Shown one piece after another: positions 45,184 through 55,412 of a DNA stretch of 64,000 nucleotides. Location of the stretch: positions 25,565-89,564 of the forward strand of contig CAJXSR010000014.1 of NCBI GenBank assembly GCA_913061275.1. Reading direction: 5' to 3'. The notes beneath the pieces are model-generated. The model saw nothing but the letters and a program-made list of their open reading frames with translations. It had not been told where the DNA came from and did no database searches. Made by a program: the position numbers and the translations under genes. Position 1 is the stretch's first letter, and the number at the start of each line of letters is the position of its first letter. This DNA is from an uncultured Paracoccaceae bacterium (GTDB lineage Bacteria > Pseudomonadota > Alphaproteobacteria > Rhodobacterales > Rhodobacteraceae).

Positions 45184-47877
45184 ATGACTGTTACCGTAGG
45201 CACAGACACCAATAAAACCCGCAAAACCCTGACTGTAGGCGCAAAAGCCGTCGATTATTATTCAATTCCGGCGGCTACTGCTGCGGGATTGGGGGATTTC
45301 TCAAAACTTCCAGCAGCATTGAAAGTTGTTTTGGAAAACATGTTGCGGTTTGAAGATGGTGGGCGCACTGTTTCAACAGAAGACATTAAAGCGTTTGCTG
45401 AATGGGCTACAAAGGGTGGCAAAAACCCCCGTGAAATTGCATACCGCCCTGCGCGGGTATTGATGCAAGATTTCACAGGTGTGCCTGCGGTGGTTGACTT
45501 GGCCGCGATGCGTGACGGGCTTGTGGCCTTGGGTGGCGATCCTGAAAAGATTAACCCGCTAAGCCCTGTTGATCTGGTCATCGACCACTCTGTGATGATT
45601 GATGAGTTTGGTAACCCACGTGCGTTCCAGATGAATGTTGAACGCGAATATGAACGTAACCTAGAGCGTTACACATTTTTGAAATGGGGCCAAAAAGCCT
45701 TTAATAACTTCCGCGTTGTACCACCCGGCACTGGCATTTGCCACCAAGTGAACCTTGAGTATCTTTCACAAACTGTTTGGAAAGATGCCGATCAAAACGG
45801 TGTTGAAGTGGCTTACCCTGATACGCTGGTTGGCACTGACAGCCACACCACTATGGTTAATGGTGCAGCCGTTCTGGGTTGGGGCGTTGGCGGGATTGAG
45901 GCAGAGGCCGCAATGCTTGGCCAGCCGATTTCAATGCTGATCCCAGAAGTTGTTGGGTTTGAACTGACAGGCAAAATGATGGAAGGCACCACAGGTACTG
46001 ATCTGGTGCTGAAAGTTGTCGAACTGCTGCGCGCCAAAGGCGTGGTTGGTAAATTTGTTGAATTTTACGGCAAAGGTCTGGATGTTTTACCACTGGCGGA
46101 TCGCGCAACGATTGCCAATATGGCCCCTGAATACGGTGCTACATGTGGTTTCTTCCCGATTGATAATGAGACTTTGCGTTACCTGCGTAACACAGGCCGC
46201 GATGAAGATCGTGTGGCACTGGTTGAAGCGTATGCACGCGAAAATGGTTTCTGGCGTGGTGCGGATTATGCACCTGTTTACACAGACACATTGCACCTTG
46301 ATATGGGCACGATTGTGCCTGCTATTTCAGGCCCGAAACGTCCACAAGATTATGTGGCTTTAACGAACGGCCAAACAGCGTTTCGCCGTGAAATGGAAGA
46401 AACTTTCAAACGTCCGATGGGCAAAGAAGTGGCTGTTGCGGGTGAAGATTACACGTTGGAAAGCGGCAAAATTGTTATTGCGTCGATCACATCATGTACC
46501 AATACTTCCAATCCATATGTGATGATCGGTGCGGGCCTTGTGGCGCGTAAAGCGGCCGCTTTGGGCTTGAACCGCAAACCTTGGGTTAAGACATCTCTTG
46601 CCCCTGGATCACAGGTTGTTTCAGCTTATCTTGAAGCGGCAGACCTGCAAAAAGATCTGGATGCGCTGGGCTTTAATCTGGTGGGTTACGGCTGTACCAC
46701 ATGTATCGGTAACTCTGGCCCGATCCAAAAAGAACTGTCAACGGCAATAGTCGAGGGCGATCTTGTGGCAACTTCAATTCTGTCAGGTAACCGTAACTTT
46801 GAGGGCCGTATTTCACCCGATGTACGCGCTAACTATCTAGCCTCACCACCACTTGTTGTGGCTTATGCAATAGCGGGCACCTTGGACATTAATTTGGCGA
46901 CAGATGTAATAGGCACCGATAAAGACGGTAACGACGTTTATCTAAAAGACATTTGGCCTAGCACACAAGAAGTTGCTGAAATAGTTGAAGCCACTGTTAC
47001 CCGTGAAGCGTTTCTGTCTAAATATGCAGATGTGTTTAAGGGTGACGAAAAATGGCAAGACGTGGAAATCACAGACGCTAAAACCTATGATTGGCCACCC
47101 ACTTCTACCTATATTCAAAACCCGCCTTACTTCCAAGGCATGTCGGCTGAAGCTGGTACAATTTCGGATGTGAAAGATGCCAAAGTTCTGGCACTTCTAG
47201 GCGATATGATTACCACAGACCACATTTCCCCTGCGGGTTCTTTCGCGGTGGATACACCTGCGGGTCAGTACCTTAATGAACGCCAAGTGCCAGTGCGCTC
47301 GTTCAACTCGTATGGGTCGCGCCGTGGCAACCACGAAGTGATGATGCGCGGCACGTTTGCCAATATCCGTATCAAGAATGAGATGCTGGCAGGCACCGAA
47401 GGTGGCTATTCCAAAGGGCCAGACGGGGTGAAAACGTCTATTTATGATGCCGCAATGGCCCATCAAGCTAATGGCACACCGCTTGTGGTGTTCGGCGGGC
47501 AACAATACGGTGCGGGGTCTTCGCGTGACTGGGCTGCCAAAGGCACTGCCTTGCTGGGCGTAAAAGCGGTTATTGCTGAAAGCTTTGAGCGTATTCACCG
47601 TTCCAACTTGGTTGGTATGGGCGTTATTCCGTTTGAGTTTACAAATGGTGACAGTCGCAAATCTTTGGGCCTGACAGGTGATGAAACCGTGTCTATTACG
47701 GGCCTTGAGGGCGATATTAAGCCGCTTTCGGAAGTGCCTTGTGTGATTACCTACCCAAACGGCGACGTAAAAGAGATTGCCTTGAAATGCCGTATCGATA
47801 CAGCCGTAGAGATTGAATATATCGAACATGGTGGCGTGTTGCATTATGTGCTGCGCAATTTGGCTAAATCTGCGTAA
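45184..47877 (+). CDS. acnA: Aconitate hydratase A
   Basis: 897 residues, the length of AcnA. It interconverts citrate and isocitrate in the TCA cycle using a [4Fe-4S] cluster held by the cysteine in SCTNTSNP and the pair in [12 protein letters not shown]. Other active-site segments ([21 protein letters not shown]) are intact. CGGAGG lies just upstream of the ATG. It diverges from soeABC and ends at a strong terminator. Confidence 0.96.
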   Translation: MTVTVGTDTNKTRKTLTVGAKAVDYYSIPAATAAGLGDFSKLPAALKVVLENMLRFEDGGRTVSTEDIKAFAEWATKGGKNPREIAYRPARVLMQDFTGVPAVVDLAAMRDGLVALGGDPEKINPLSPVDLVIDHSVMIDEFGNPRAFQMNVEREYERNLERYTFLKWGQKAFNNFRVVPPGTGICHQVNLEYLSQTVWKDADQNGVEVAYPDTLVGTDSHTTMVNGAAVLGWGVGGIEAEAAMLGQPISMLIPEVVGFELTGKMMEGTTGTDLVLKVVELLRAKGVVGKFVEFYGKGLDVLPLADRATIANMAPEYGATCGFFPIDNETLRYLRNTGRDEDRVALVEAYARENGFWRGADYAPVYTDTLHLDMGTIVPAISGPKRPQDYVALTNGQTAFRREMEETFKRPMGKEVAVAGEDYTLESGKIVIASITSCTNTSNPYVMIGAGLVARKAAALGLNRKPWVKTSLAPGSQVVSAYLEAADLQKDLDALGFNLVGYGCTTCIGNSGPIQKELSTAIVEGDLVATSILSGNRNFEGRISPDVRANYLASPPLVVAYAIAGTLDINLATDVIGTDKDGNDVYLKDIWPSTQEVAEIVEATVTREAFLSKYADVFKGDEKWQDVEITDAKTYDWPPTSTYIQNPPYFQGMSAEAGTISDVKDAKVLALLGDMITTDHISPAGSFAVDTPAGQYLNERQVPVRSFNSYGSRRGNHEVMMRGTFANIRIKNEMLAGTEGGYSKGPDGVKTSIYDAAMAHQANGTPLVVFGGQQYGAGSSRDWAAKGTALLGVKAVIAESFERIHRSNLVGMGVIPFEFTNGDSRKSLGLTGDETVSITGLEGDIKPLSEVPCVITYPNGDVKEIALKCRIDTAVEIEYIEHGGVLHYVLRNLAKSA

Positions 47878-47896
47878 GCAATTTTAAATAACACTT

Positions 47897-47930
47897 GAAA
47901 AGCATCCTTTTAGGGTGCTTTTCTGTTTTT
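47897..47930 (+). terminator. Rho-independent terminator of acnA
   Basis: An 11-pair stem, GAAAAGCATCC against GGGTGCTTTTC with one G-U pair and a TTTTA loop, is followed by TGTTTTT. It begins 20 bases after the acnA stop and ends 16 bases before the next start, so the following gene probably depends on its own promoter or on read-through. Confidence 0.85.
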
Positions 47931-47946
47931 AAGATAGGGGACATTC

Positions 47947-48747
47947 ATGTCAGGTCATAGTTTTACATTTACACACGCTTTGTGTCGCAAACCCGCGAAC
48001 AGTATTGTTGATGGTTTGCGGGCAACTTATTTGGGAACGCCTGATCCGGCTGCTTTCATGGCTGACCACGAAGACTATGTTACCGCATTGCGGGCCACGG
48101 GTGCCGTGGTGGATGTGTTAGAGCCGCTGGAAGACTTTCCAGATAGTGTATTTATTGAAGATGCAGCGCTTTGCCTGAAGGGTGTTGCGATTTGCCTTAG
48201 ACCGGGGGCTGATACGCGGCGTGCAGAAACTGCGGCCTTGCGGCCCGATCTGGTTCGGTTGTTTGGCCGTGTCATTGACTTGCAAGCCGATGGGTTTGTG
48301 GATGGTGGCGATATATTATGTTCGGATGATGAAGTTATTATTGGCCTTTCAGAACGCACAACAGCGCAAGGGGTGCGTGATTTGCAACCGATTGTTGAAC
48401 GGCTTGGTTATCGGCTGCGTATTTTTGAAACCCCCAAAGGTATTTTGCATTTTAAATCAGATAGCAGTTTGTTGGATGCAGAAACGATATTAAGTACAAA
48501 ACGGTTAAACGCCTCTGGCTGTTTTTCATCTTATAAAGTGATTGAGCTGGCAGATGGCGAAGAGGCCGCTGCCAATGCGATCAGGTTCAATGACACGGTA
48601 TTTGTGGATAAGAAGTTTCCCAATACCGCTGATTTATTAAGGGGGCATGGCTATAAAGTTGAACCGCTTAGTGTTGCACAAGCCGCCAAGGTAGATGGCG
48701 GGCTTTCATGTATGTCATTGCGCTATAGTGCGGATGCAGGCGTATAA
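47947..48747 (+). CDS. Dimethylarginine dimethylaminohydrolase-like amidinohydrolase
   Basis: 266 residues of the pentein (guanidino-group modifying) fold. The acidic pair is in DSVFIEDAALC, the catalytic histidine in GILHFKSDSSLLD and the nucleophilic cysteine in GGLSCMSLRY near the C-terminus. These fit DDAH, which converts methylated arginines to citrulline; a plain arginine deiminase is less likely because the protein is short. AGGGGACATTC precedes the ATG. Confidence 0.85.
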   Translation: MSGHSFTFTHALCRKPANSIVDGLRATYLGTPDPAAFMADHEDYVTALRATGAVVDVLEPLEDFPDSVFIEDAALCLKGVAICLRPGADTRRAETAALRPDLVRLFGRVIDLQADGFVDGGDILCSDDEVIIGLSERTTAQGVRDLQPIVERLGYRLRIFETPKGILHFKSDSSLLDAETILSTKRLNASGCFSSYKVIELADGEEAAANAIRFNDTVFVDKKFPNTADLLRGHGYKVEPLSVAQAAKVDGGLSCMSLRYSADAGV

Positions 48748-48754
48748 TTGCGTT

Positions 48755-49504
48755 TTAACCAACCAACCGATAGAAAAACACGCAGCTCATCACCAAACCT
48801 ACAACGATTATGATGGCGCGTACCGCAGACTTACTTAGGCGTTTGGCAATTTTGGCACCGATGTAGCCGCCTAGGATGTTGGCGATCATCATGATGACGG
48901 CAGAGGGCCAGACGATCAGGCCTGCAAGGGCGAATGTTAATACGGATATGGCCGAGATCACGAAGGATATACCATTTTTCAACCCATTCATCAGATTTAG
49001 ACTGGTTAACCCCCAAAGCGCGTAAAGCGCTAGCAGAACAATGCCCAAACCGCCGTTAAAGTAGCCGCCGTAAATGGATACGACAAGCGTGCCAATGGCA
49101 CCATATGGTGTAAGTTGAATGCCGCCACTGCGACCCCATGCCAAAATGCGGTCTTGGAAAGCGAAGATCGCTGTTGAGGCCAATAACAAAAACGGAACGA
49201 TGACGGTGAAAAATTCATTGGATGAGATCAGCAATAAAAGTGCGCCTACTAACCCACCTACCAAGCTTAATGCACATTGTTGTATCAGCGTGCGCCGATT
49301 AATCGCCGCTATATCACTGCGAAACCCCGCAGCCGCGGCCAAATATCCCGGAAAAACCGCAATGGCACTGGTCGCGTTGGCAATAATGGGGGGTACACCA
49401 GCAAAAACCAAGGCTGGAAATGTTAAAAATGTACCGCCACCAGCGATGGCATTTAAGATGCCTGCAAGGAACGCTGCGATTGTGATAAGTACTGTAGCGT
49501 CCAT
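48755..49504 (-). CDS. TauE/SafE-family anion exporter
   Basis: 249 residues with about eight transmembrane helices and the family's duplicated half signatures, AGILNAIAGGGTFLTFPAL near the N-terminus and GGYFNGGLGIVLLALYALWG in the second half. TauE/SafE proteins are proposed to export sulfite or organosulfonates, which would suit a soeABC-bearing organism, although the gene is separated by 3.8 kb. The ATG at 49504 (MDATVLITIAAFL) is chosen over the track start at 49555. It converges on the DDAH-like gene with seven bases between stops. Confidence 0.83.
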   Translation of the reverse strand: MDATVLITIAAFLAGILNAIAGGGTFLTFPALVFAGVPPIIANATSAIAVFPGYLAAAAGFRSDIAAINRRTLIQQCALSLVGGLVGALLLLISSNEFFTVIVPFLLLASTAIFAFQDRILAWGRSGGIQLTPYGAIGTLVVSIYGGYFNGGLGIVLLALYALWGLTSLNLMNGLKNGISFVISAISVLTFALAGLIVWPSAVIMMIANILGGYIGAKIAKRLSKSAVRAIIIVVGLVMSCVFFYRLVG

Positions 49505-49666
49505 ATTTCCATCCAGTTTCCTACTGCAAATGGAATAAATACAACACAACTGCAATGAAATTCGTCATTTGTTAGGTCTGTAACGTTTGCTCGCAAACAC
49601 TTTATTGGATTTACAGATCAAACTAATTTAAACATGCCGTCACAAGGAAACGAAAAGGGTGATTTT

Positions 49667-50368
49667 ATGCGTAAAATAATTGCAATGTTGGTTTTGACCA
49701 CATTTGGAACTATGACTTACGCGGATGAAGACGGCTCTCTTGTTGTTGTAGAGCTTTATACATCAGAAGGCTGTTCATCTTGCCCGCCTGCCGATGATAT
49801 TTTGACGAAACTGTCAGAGTATGATGACATTCTAGCCCTTGCCTTGCATGTAGATTATTGGGATTATCTTGGTTGGAAAGATGAATTCGCAATGAAAAAA
49901 TTCACCAACCGTCAGCAAATATACAACTCAGTTCTTCCAAGTCGTTACCGTTTGGTCACACCACAGATGGTGTTCCATGGCCAGTCGCAAATTGCTGGTG
50001 CGAAACCTACGCAAGTTAAGAAAACGCTGGAAAAGTTGCACAAACAATCTGACAGAATATCGCTTGGGGTGGAGAAAAAAGATACGTCTTTTCATATCAG
50101 CATAGACCCTCGTGGTGAAGAAGTATCAAATGCAGATGTTTTCGTTGTGCAGTATAGCCCCCTACAGGTTTCAAAGGTTAAAGCTGGTGAAAACCGAGGG
50201 AAGACACTGAAACACACAAACATCGTGACATCATGGGAACGTATTGGGCAATGGAACGGCCAAGCCGGCTTTAGGATTGAGCAACCATTACAAGGTATGG
50301 ATAGCTCCGCGATAATTGTTCAGATTTCTGGTAACGGCCCAATTCTGGCGGCACGTAGACTGGAATAA
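49667..50368 (+). CDS. DUF1223-family thioredoxin-fold protein
   Basis: 233 residues from the ATG at 49667; the track start at 49634 adds eleven residues without support. A signal peptide (AMLVLTTFGTMTYA, then DED) is followed by a thioredoxin-like domain, with the active-site-like pair in ELYTSEGCSSCPPADDIL (CxxC), HVDYWDYLGW and the cis-proline region VTPQMVFHG. DUF1223 proteins are exported and of uncertain role, possibly redox-related. A bidirectional terminator separates it from infC. Confidence 0.82.
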   Translation: MRKIIAMLVLTTFGTMTYADEDGSLVVVELYTSEGCSSCPPADDILTKLSEYDDILALALHVDYWDYLGWKDEFAMKKFTNRQQIYNSVLPSRYRLVTPQMVFHGQSQIAGAKPTQVKKTLEKLHKQSDRISLGVEKKDTSFHISIDPRGEEVSNADVFVVQYSPLQVSKVKAGENRGKTLKHTNIVTSWERIGQWNGQAGFRIEQPLQGMDSSAIIVQISGNGPILAARRLE

Positions 50369-50388
50369 TTCAGAATTTCATATGCAGT

Positions 50389-50430
50389 AATTAAAAAGCG
50401 CAGCTGATAGAGCCGCGCTTTTTAATTGGA
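50389..50430. terminator. Bidirectional terminator between DUF1223 gene and infC
   Basis: A perfect 13-base inverted repeat AATTAAAAAGCGC ... GCGCTTTTTAATT with a 13-base spacer lies between the convergent genes. Its A-rich and T-rich flanks allow termination in both directions. Confidence 0.85.
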
Positions 50431-50442
50431 AACAGTGTTCTA

Positions 50443-50994
50443 TTATTTTGAAATAGGCCCGATCAGCATCGACATTTGCCGACCTTCAAGTTTCGGATGA
50501 TTTTCTATCTGTCCAGCTTCGGCCTCTATTACGGCAGCTTTAACGCGCAGCAACAGTTGCAAGCCTAAGTTTTGGTGTGCCATTTCACGGCCACGAAAAC
50601 GCATGGTGATTTTAACTTTATCGCCATTTGCCAAAAACTTATAAACACTGCGCATTTTTACATCAAAATCATGAACGTCCGTGTTTGGGCGAAACTTAAT
50701 TTCTTTGGTTTCGATGATTTTTTGTTTGCGACGCGCTTCGGCTTCGCGTTTTTGCTGTTCATATTTGTATTTGCCAAAATCCATGACTTTACAAACAGGT
50801 GGTTTCGCATTTGGCGATATTTCAACCAGATCTAAGCCAGCTTCATCTGCCAATTCCATACCACGTGCAGGTGTTACAACACCTACGTTGCCGCCATCGG
50901 CGCCAATTAATCGAATTTCATCTGAGGTAATGCGTTCATTCACGCGGGGTCCAGTTTCGCGCGTCGGGGGCGCTTGGTGCGGTCTTCGGGCTAT
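50443..50994 (-). CDS. infC: Translation initiation factor IF-3, probable AUA start
   Basis: IF-3 binds the 30S subunit and checks start codons. The conserved N-terminal sequence begins [19 protein letters not shown], and the core [14 protein letters not shown] and [17 protein letters not shown] match the family. The ORF track extends 34 residues upstream into sequence unlike any IF-3. The natural start is the codon directly before ARRPH, an ATA at 50992-50994, preceded by AAGGA nine bases upstream. This gives 183 residues, the normal size. Rare AUN starts are typical of infC because IF-3 rejects them, so the gene can repress itself. Confidence 0.88.
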   Translation of the reverse strand: MARRPHQAPPTRETGPRVNERITSDEIRLIGADGGNVGVVTPARGMELADEAGLDLVEISPNAKPPVCKVMDFGKYKYEQQKREAEARRKQKIIETKEIKFRPNTDVHDFDVKMRSVYKFLANGDKVKITMRFRGREMAHQNLGLQLLLRVKAAVIEAEAGQIENHPKLEGRQMSMLIGPISK

Positions 50995-51240
50995 GGGGTC
51001 AAATCCTTCTTTTGTTAACTTTGTGCAAAATCTAATGTGCCTTGGCACAGCAATCAAGCCATAAACCTGTCTGTCTGTCGAAACTGTTAAGGTCAAGCAT
51101 GGTTTTGTAAAATTAAATGTAGAATCGCAATTTTTTGCTGATTTTATTAATTATATGGCAGTTGCACTTGTAATTCATGCAATCAAAGAGCAAATGAAGC
51201 GAGTCAAATGGGGCATAAACCGAATTCTGGAGTATCGGGT

Positions 51241-51759
51241 ATGAAAAAGATTTTAACACTGGTTGTAGTATTGGCTGTAGCTGGCGGCGTTTATTTCTTT
51301 GTAGAAAATAAGAAAGCTGCAGAAGCAGAAGCTGCAAAAGTAGAAATGGAAGCTGCAACTGCTGCTACCAAAGCAGCTGAAGAAGCAGAAGCCGCTGCAA
51401 AGGCCGCTGCACAAGAAGCTGAAGCAATGGCGGCAAAAGCTGCGAAAGTTGCAGAAGAAGCGGCTGCTAAGCTAGAAGAAGAAGCAAAAGCGCTTGCTGC
51501 AAAAGCAGCTAAAGAAGCTGAAGCTGCTGCAATGAAAGTTGCTGAAGAAGCTGCCGCGAAAGTTGCTGAAGAAGCTGCTGAAATGGCAGCAAAGGCTGCA
51601 GAAGAAATGGCCGCAAAAGCTGCTGAAGAAGCTGCTGAAATGGCTACGAAGGCTGCAGAAGAAGCCGCCGCGAAAGTTGCTGAAGAAGCTGCTACCAAAG
51701 CGGCAGAGGAAGCGGCTGAAGCGGCTGCAAATGCTTTGCAAAGCACAACAACAGAATAG
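51241..51759 (+). CDS. TolA-like Ala/Glu/Lys-repeat protein with N-terminal membrane anchor
   Basis: 172 residues from the ATG at 51241 (MKKILTLVVVLAVAGGVYFF). One hydrophobic helix is followed by about 140 residues of nearly pure Ala, Glu and Lys with Met (AAEEAAEMAAKAAEE units), ending in LQSTTTE. The pattern predicts a long single helix or coiled coil reaching into the periplasm, like the middle domain of TolA, but no TolA C-terminal domain exists. Function is unknown. The DNA is internally repetitive, so strain length variation is expected. A terminator follows. Confidence 0.75.
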   Translation: MKKILTLVVVLAVAGGVYFFVENKKAAEAEAAKVEMEAATAATKAAEEAEAAAKAAAQEAEAMAAKAAKVAEEAAAKLEEEAKALAAKAAKEAEAAAMKVAEEAAAKVAEEAAEMAAKAAEEMAAKAAEEAAEMATKAAEEAAAKVAEEAATKAAEEAAEAAANALQSTTTE

Positions 51760-51780
51760 AATAATGTAAACTGATTTTAT

Positions 51781-51808
51781 AGAGCGGCCCATTGGGTCGC
51801 TCTTTTTG
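51781..51808 (+). terminator. Rho-independent terminator after TolA-like gene
   Basis: A ten-pair stem AGAGCGGCCC / GGGTCGCTCT with one G-U pair and an ATT loop is followed by TTTTTG. It begins 22 bases after the stop codon and separates the gene from the M24 hydrolase cluster. Confidence 0.85.
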
Positions 51809-51864
51809 TTTGACGTGTTAGAATTCGCGCGTAGGTTTGGCAGATAAGCTAAGGAGAGTCGCTT

Positions 51865-53058
51865 TTGCCAAATGTAGAATTACCTTTTACGCGTGAGGAA
51901 TACGCGGATCGATTAGTAAAAACCCGCCGTTCTATGGAGGCCGCTGGAATAGAGCTGCTATTCAGTTGTGATCCAAGTAACATGGCGTGGCTTACAGGTT
52001 ATGACGGCTGGAGCTTTTATGTGCATCAAGGGGTGTTGATTGCCCCAACGGGGGATCCCGTTTTTTGGGGTCGTGCCATGGATGCGGTGGGCGCCAGTAA
52101 GACCTGTTATATGGATATGGATAATATTGTTGGCTATCCTGATGATTATGTCATGTCCACCGAACGCCACGCGATGCAACATTTAGCGGCGTTAATCAAA
52201 GATCGGGGTTGGGCAAATTTAAATCTAGGCGTCGAGATGGAAAACTATTACTACTCGGCCAAAGCACATCAGGTTTTAACAACTGAATTCGGCGCTACTT
52301 TCAAAGATGCAACGGCTTTGGTTAATTGGCAACGAGCCGTGAAATCAGATCAAGAATTGGTTTATATGCGCCGTGCTGCACGAATTGTAGAAAAGATGCA
52401 CGCGAAAATTCTGGATGTGTTTGAGCCTGGTAAACGCAAAAACGAAGTTGTGGCGGATATCTATCATACGGGCATGTGGGGATCTGAAATTGATGGTGTA
52501 GCCTTTGGGGGTGATTATCCTGCGATTTGCCCGCTTTTACCAACGGGTGATGAAGCGGCAGCGGCGCATCTGACGTGGAATGATAAACCAATCCCGAATA
52601 ATTCCGGAACATTTTTCGAAGTCGCAGGCTGTCATCGCCGCTACCATGTACCGTTAAGCCGAACCATCTGGTTAGGAAAACCGCCTGAAGATGTGAAATA
52701 TGCCGAGGCTGTCGTGCTTGAGGGCATTGAGGCGGGCATCAATGCCGCCGTTGCAGGCAATACCGCAGGCCATGTGGCACAGGCGTTTTATGATATTCTA
52801 GGCAAACATGGCATAGAACGTGAAGGCCGGTGCGGCTATCCCATCGGTTTGTCATATCCACCCGATTGGGGCGAACGAACATTTTCAATCCGGCCCGAAG
52901 ATACCACAATTTTGGAACCGAATATGACGTTTCATTTTATGCCCGCCCTTTGGATGAAGGATTGGGGATTGGAAATTACCGAAACCCTACGGATACGCGC
53001 AAATGGTGTGGCAGAACCGCTGGCAGATGTGCCGCGTAAATTGTTTGTAAAGGACTGA
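51865..53058 (+). CDS. doeA: M24-family hydrolase, probable ectoine hydrolase
   Basis: 397 residues with the creatinase/prolidase (M24) layout. The segments WLTGYDGWSFYVHQ, VEMENYYYSAKAH and GYPIGLSYPPDWGE closely resemble DoeA, which opens the ectoine ring to N-acetyl-2,4-diaminobutyrate. The start is a TTG at 51865 with AAGGAG eight bases upstream; no ATG is suitable. It is followed two bases later by an M20 deacetylase that could act on the acetylated product. Other M24 amidases, such as Xaa-Pro peptidase or creatinase, are the alternatives. Confidence 0.72.
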   Translation: MPNVELPFTREEYADRLVKTRRSMEAAGIELLFSCDPSNMAWLTGYDGWSFYVHQGVLIAPTGDPVFWGRAMDAVGASKTCYMDMDNIVGYPDDYVMSTERHAMQHLAALIKDRGWANLNLGVEMENYYYSAKAHQVLTTEFGATFKDATALVNWQRAVKSDQELVYMRRAARIVEKMHAKILDVFEPGKRKNEVVADIYHTGMWGSEIDGVAFGGDYPAICPLLPTGDEAAAAHLTWNDKPIPNNSGTFFEVAGCHRRYHVPLSRTIWLGKPPEDVKYAEAVVLEGIEAGINAAVAGNTAGHVAQAFYDILGKHGIEREGRCGYPIGLSYPPDWGERTFSIRPEDTTILEPNMTFHFMPALWMKDWGLEITETLRIRANGVAEPLADVPRKLFVKD

Positions 53059-53059
53059 T

Positions 53060-54214
53060 ATGGACCGTTTGGCCGAGACAATAGAAATGCTGGACCGTCT
53101 AATTGCTTTCCCGACAATATCGAGTGACAGCAATATGGAATGTATTACCTATTTGCAGGACTATCTATCTGGTTTGGGCGCGCGGTGCGAACTGACATCC
53201 GAAGTAGAAGGCAAAGCTAATTTATTTGCCACTCTTGGCCCCGAAGGCGATGGCGGGATTGTTTTGTCAGGGCACACAGACGTGGTGCCTGTCGCAGGTC
53301 AAGACTGGTCTTCTGATCCGTTTATTATGCGTCGCGAGGGCGGCAAGCTTTATGGGCGTGGCACTTGCGACATGAAAGGTTTCATTGCTGCTAGTTTGGT
53401 GATGGCCAAAGATTATGCCAAGCAGAACTTAAAGCGGCCGATCCATTTTGCCCTAACATACGACGAAGAAACGGGATGTATGGGCGGGCGTGTTCTGGTG
53501 GATCAGTTGGTTAAAGACGGGTTGAAACCATCGGTTTGTATTGTGGGTGAGCCAACTTCTATGCGTATAATCGAGGGCCACAAAGGCTGCTGTGAATATT
53601 CAACCGAATTTACGGGTGTAGAAGGCCATTCCAGCTTGCCACATCAAGCAGTGAACGCTTTGGAATATGCCAGTCGCTTTGTGGCGCATTTGATGGAGGT
53701 TCGCGCGCAGCTTCCTGAAATGGCGCCAGAAAATTCTAAATTCGACCCACCATTTTCAACCAGTTCCATTTGCGGGTTACATTCGGGTGTGGCCCATAAT
53801 GTGATACCGAACAAAGCCTTGGTGGAATGGGAAATGCGGGTGATACAGCAATCTGACCATACTTACTTGCGCGAAGCGATGCAGGATTTTGTCGATACGG
53901 TATTACTACCAGAAATGAAGGCTAAGTCACCAAAAGCTAGTATTGAAGAGGTGGTTTGCACCGAAGTTGTTGGGTTGGAACCAGAAGAAGATAATGAGGC
54001 TGTTAAAATGATCCGAGAGCTTACAGGCCGCAATTCCACCGATGTTGTATCGTTTGGTACCGAGGCTGGTTTGTATCAAGCCGCAGGCGTAAGTGCCGCT
54101 TTGTGCGGGCCTGGCTCGATTGAGCAAGCACATCGCCCTGATGAGTATGTGGAAATAGCGCAGCTGGGTGAATGTTTAAAAATGTTAGATCGTTTGGCGG
54201 GGGAATTGGCTTGA
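53060..54214 (+). CDS. M20-family deacetylase (ArgE/acetylornithine deacetylase-like)
   Basis: 384 residues of the M20 zinc amidohydrolase family. SGHTDVVPV, GRGTCDMKGF, the catalytic glutamate in TYDEETGCMGG and GEPTSMRIIEGHKG are the metal and active-site motifs. It looks like acetylornithine deacetylase, but its place directly behind an ectoine-hydrolase-like gene suggests it deacetylates N-acetyl-2,4-diaminobutyrate, taking the role that DoeB has in known pathways. Its stop overlaps the TTG start of the next gene. Confidence 0.8.
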   Translation: MDRLAETIEMLDRLIAFPTISSDSNMECITYLQDYLSGLGARCELTSEVEGKANLFATLGPEGDGGIVLSGHTDVVPVAGQDWSSDPFIMRREGGKLYGRGTCDMKGFIAASLVMAKDYAKQNLKRPIHFALTYDEETGCMGGRVLVDQLVKDGLKPSVCIVGEPTSMRIIEGHKGCCEYSTEFTGVEGHSSLPHQAVNALEYASRFVAHLMEVRAQLPEMAPENSKFDPPFSTSSICGLHSGVAHNVIPNKALVEWEMRVIQQSDHTYLREAMQDFVDTVLLPEMKAKSPKASIEEVVCTEVVGLEPEEDNEAVKMIRELTGRNSTDVVSFGTEAGLYQAAGVSAALCGPGSIEQAHRPDEYVEIAQLGECLKMLDRLAGELA

Positions 54215-55329
54215 CACATATAGCAGTTATTGGGCGCGGTTTAGTTGGGTCGGCGGCAGCACGTCATTTGGCGCGTGACGGGCATCAGGTAACATTGATC
54301 GGGCCGTCTGAGCCTGAAGATAAAGCTGCGCATGACGGTATATTTGGCAGTCATTATGACGAAGGGCGTATTACGCGGGCGTTAGATCAGACTGTATATT
54401 GGTCAGATATTACGCGGGCCTCTATTGCGCGGTATGCGGATATAGAAGCGCAAAGCGGGATCTCTTTTTTCACTGAATGCGGCGGGATGATGTTGGGGCC
54501 GCAGGGCTGCGATTTTATCGAAAAAGTCAACGATGTGCGTAAAGCAGGTGCGATTGAATGTGATCGGTATTCGGGTGCGATTTTAGAAGAGGCGTTCCCA
54601 TTTTTCAAATTTGAACGGGATGCGCAGGCACTTTATGAACCAAAGGGGGCAGGGTACATAAACCCTCGGCGCTTAGTGGAAGCACAATCAATAGCGGCAA
54701 CGCGTGCGGGTGCAAAATGGGTTGATGCAACTGCCCTTGGTATTACGGAAAGTTCTGACAGCGTTATTATCACCACTGACAAAGGTGAAATTGTAGCCGA
54801 TCAGGTTTTGGCAGCAGCAGGCGGGTTCACTAATATGTTCATGCCACAACCCTTGCCAGTTCAAAGCTATGCCCGCACGATTACCTTTTTTGAAGTAGAT
54901 CAAGATGAAGCGGCGCGCCTGTCGCGCATGCCAACACTGGTTATGCGGTTTTCAGATGGACGTGATCCGTATGTATTGCCACCGATTTTATACCCGGATG
55001 GGAAAATTTATTTGAAAATTGGGTGTGAAAAATCAGATGTACCATTGGACAGTCTTGAAGAATTAAAAGAATGGTTCAAAGGGAATGGCAGCGATGAAAT
55101 TGGCGATTATCAAAGGTCAATTATGATGGAATTGATGCCTTATTTACGTGTTGTGTCTACCCACACTGAAGCCTGCATGACAACGTTCACTGTTGATGAT
55201 CTACCGCTTATATCACGTCAGTCCGATAGGGTTGTTGTGGCCGTTGCTGGTTGTGGACGTGGGGCAAAATGTTCGGATGAATTGGGCCGTATGGGGGCAG
55301 AAATGGTTTTGCCACTGTCCGCGCAATAG
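54211..55329 (+). CDS. FAD-dependent amine/amino acid oxidoreductase (DAO family)
   Basis: 372 residues from a TTG at 54211 that overlaps the previous TGA; the track start at 54172 lies inside the M20 gene. The FAD motif is AVIGRGLVGSAAARHLARDG, and a DAO-type substrate region and the C-terminal VVVAVAGCGRGAKCSDELG follow. It resembles sarcosine/glycine oxidase-type enzymes that oxidise secondary amines or amino acids. In this cluster it may process a product of the hydrolases. The substrate is not proven. Confidence 0.8.
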   Translation: MTHIAVIGRGLVGSAAARHLARDGHQVTLIGPSEPEDKAAHDGIFGSHYDEGRITRALDQTVYWSDITRASIARYADIEAQSGISFFTECGGMMLGPQGCDFIEKVNDVRKAGAIECDRYSGAILEEAFPFFKFERDAQALYEPKGAGYINPRRLVEAQSIAATRAGAKWVDATALGITESSDSVIITTDKGEIVADQVLAAAGGFTNMFMPQPLPVQSYARTITFFEVDQDEAARLSRMPTLVMRFSDGRDPYVLPPILYPDGKIYLKIGCEKSDVPLDSLEELKEWFKGNGSDEIGDYQRSIMMELMPYLRVVSTHTEACMTTFTVDDLPLISRQSDRVVVAVAGCGRGAKCSDELGRMGAEMVLPLSAQ

Positions 55330-55412
55330 CAGGCAATGTGGCAGGTTAAATGCGGCATATGCAGGTCGCTATTAAACGTGCCAAATAGTATCAACTCTGT
55401 CACACGGGTAAT

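Noticed and set aside
51291-51746. Long minus-strand Ala/Ser-rich ORF opposite the TolA-like gene (also 51472..51792)
   Set aside because: It is the mirror of a repetitive GCN/GAA-type coding strand; no ribosome site or sensible protein features are present.
51730-51746. Palindrome TGCTTTGCAAAGCA at the end of the TolA-like gene as another repeat copy
   Set aside because: It lies in coding sequence, lacks the G/C-rich arms and could arise from codon use.
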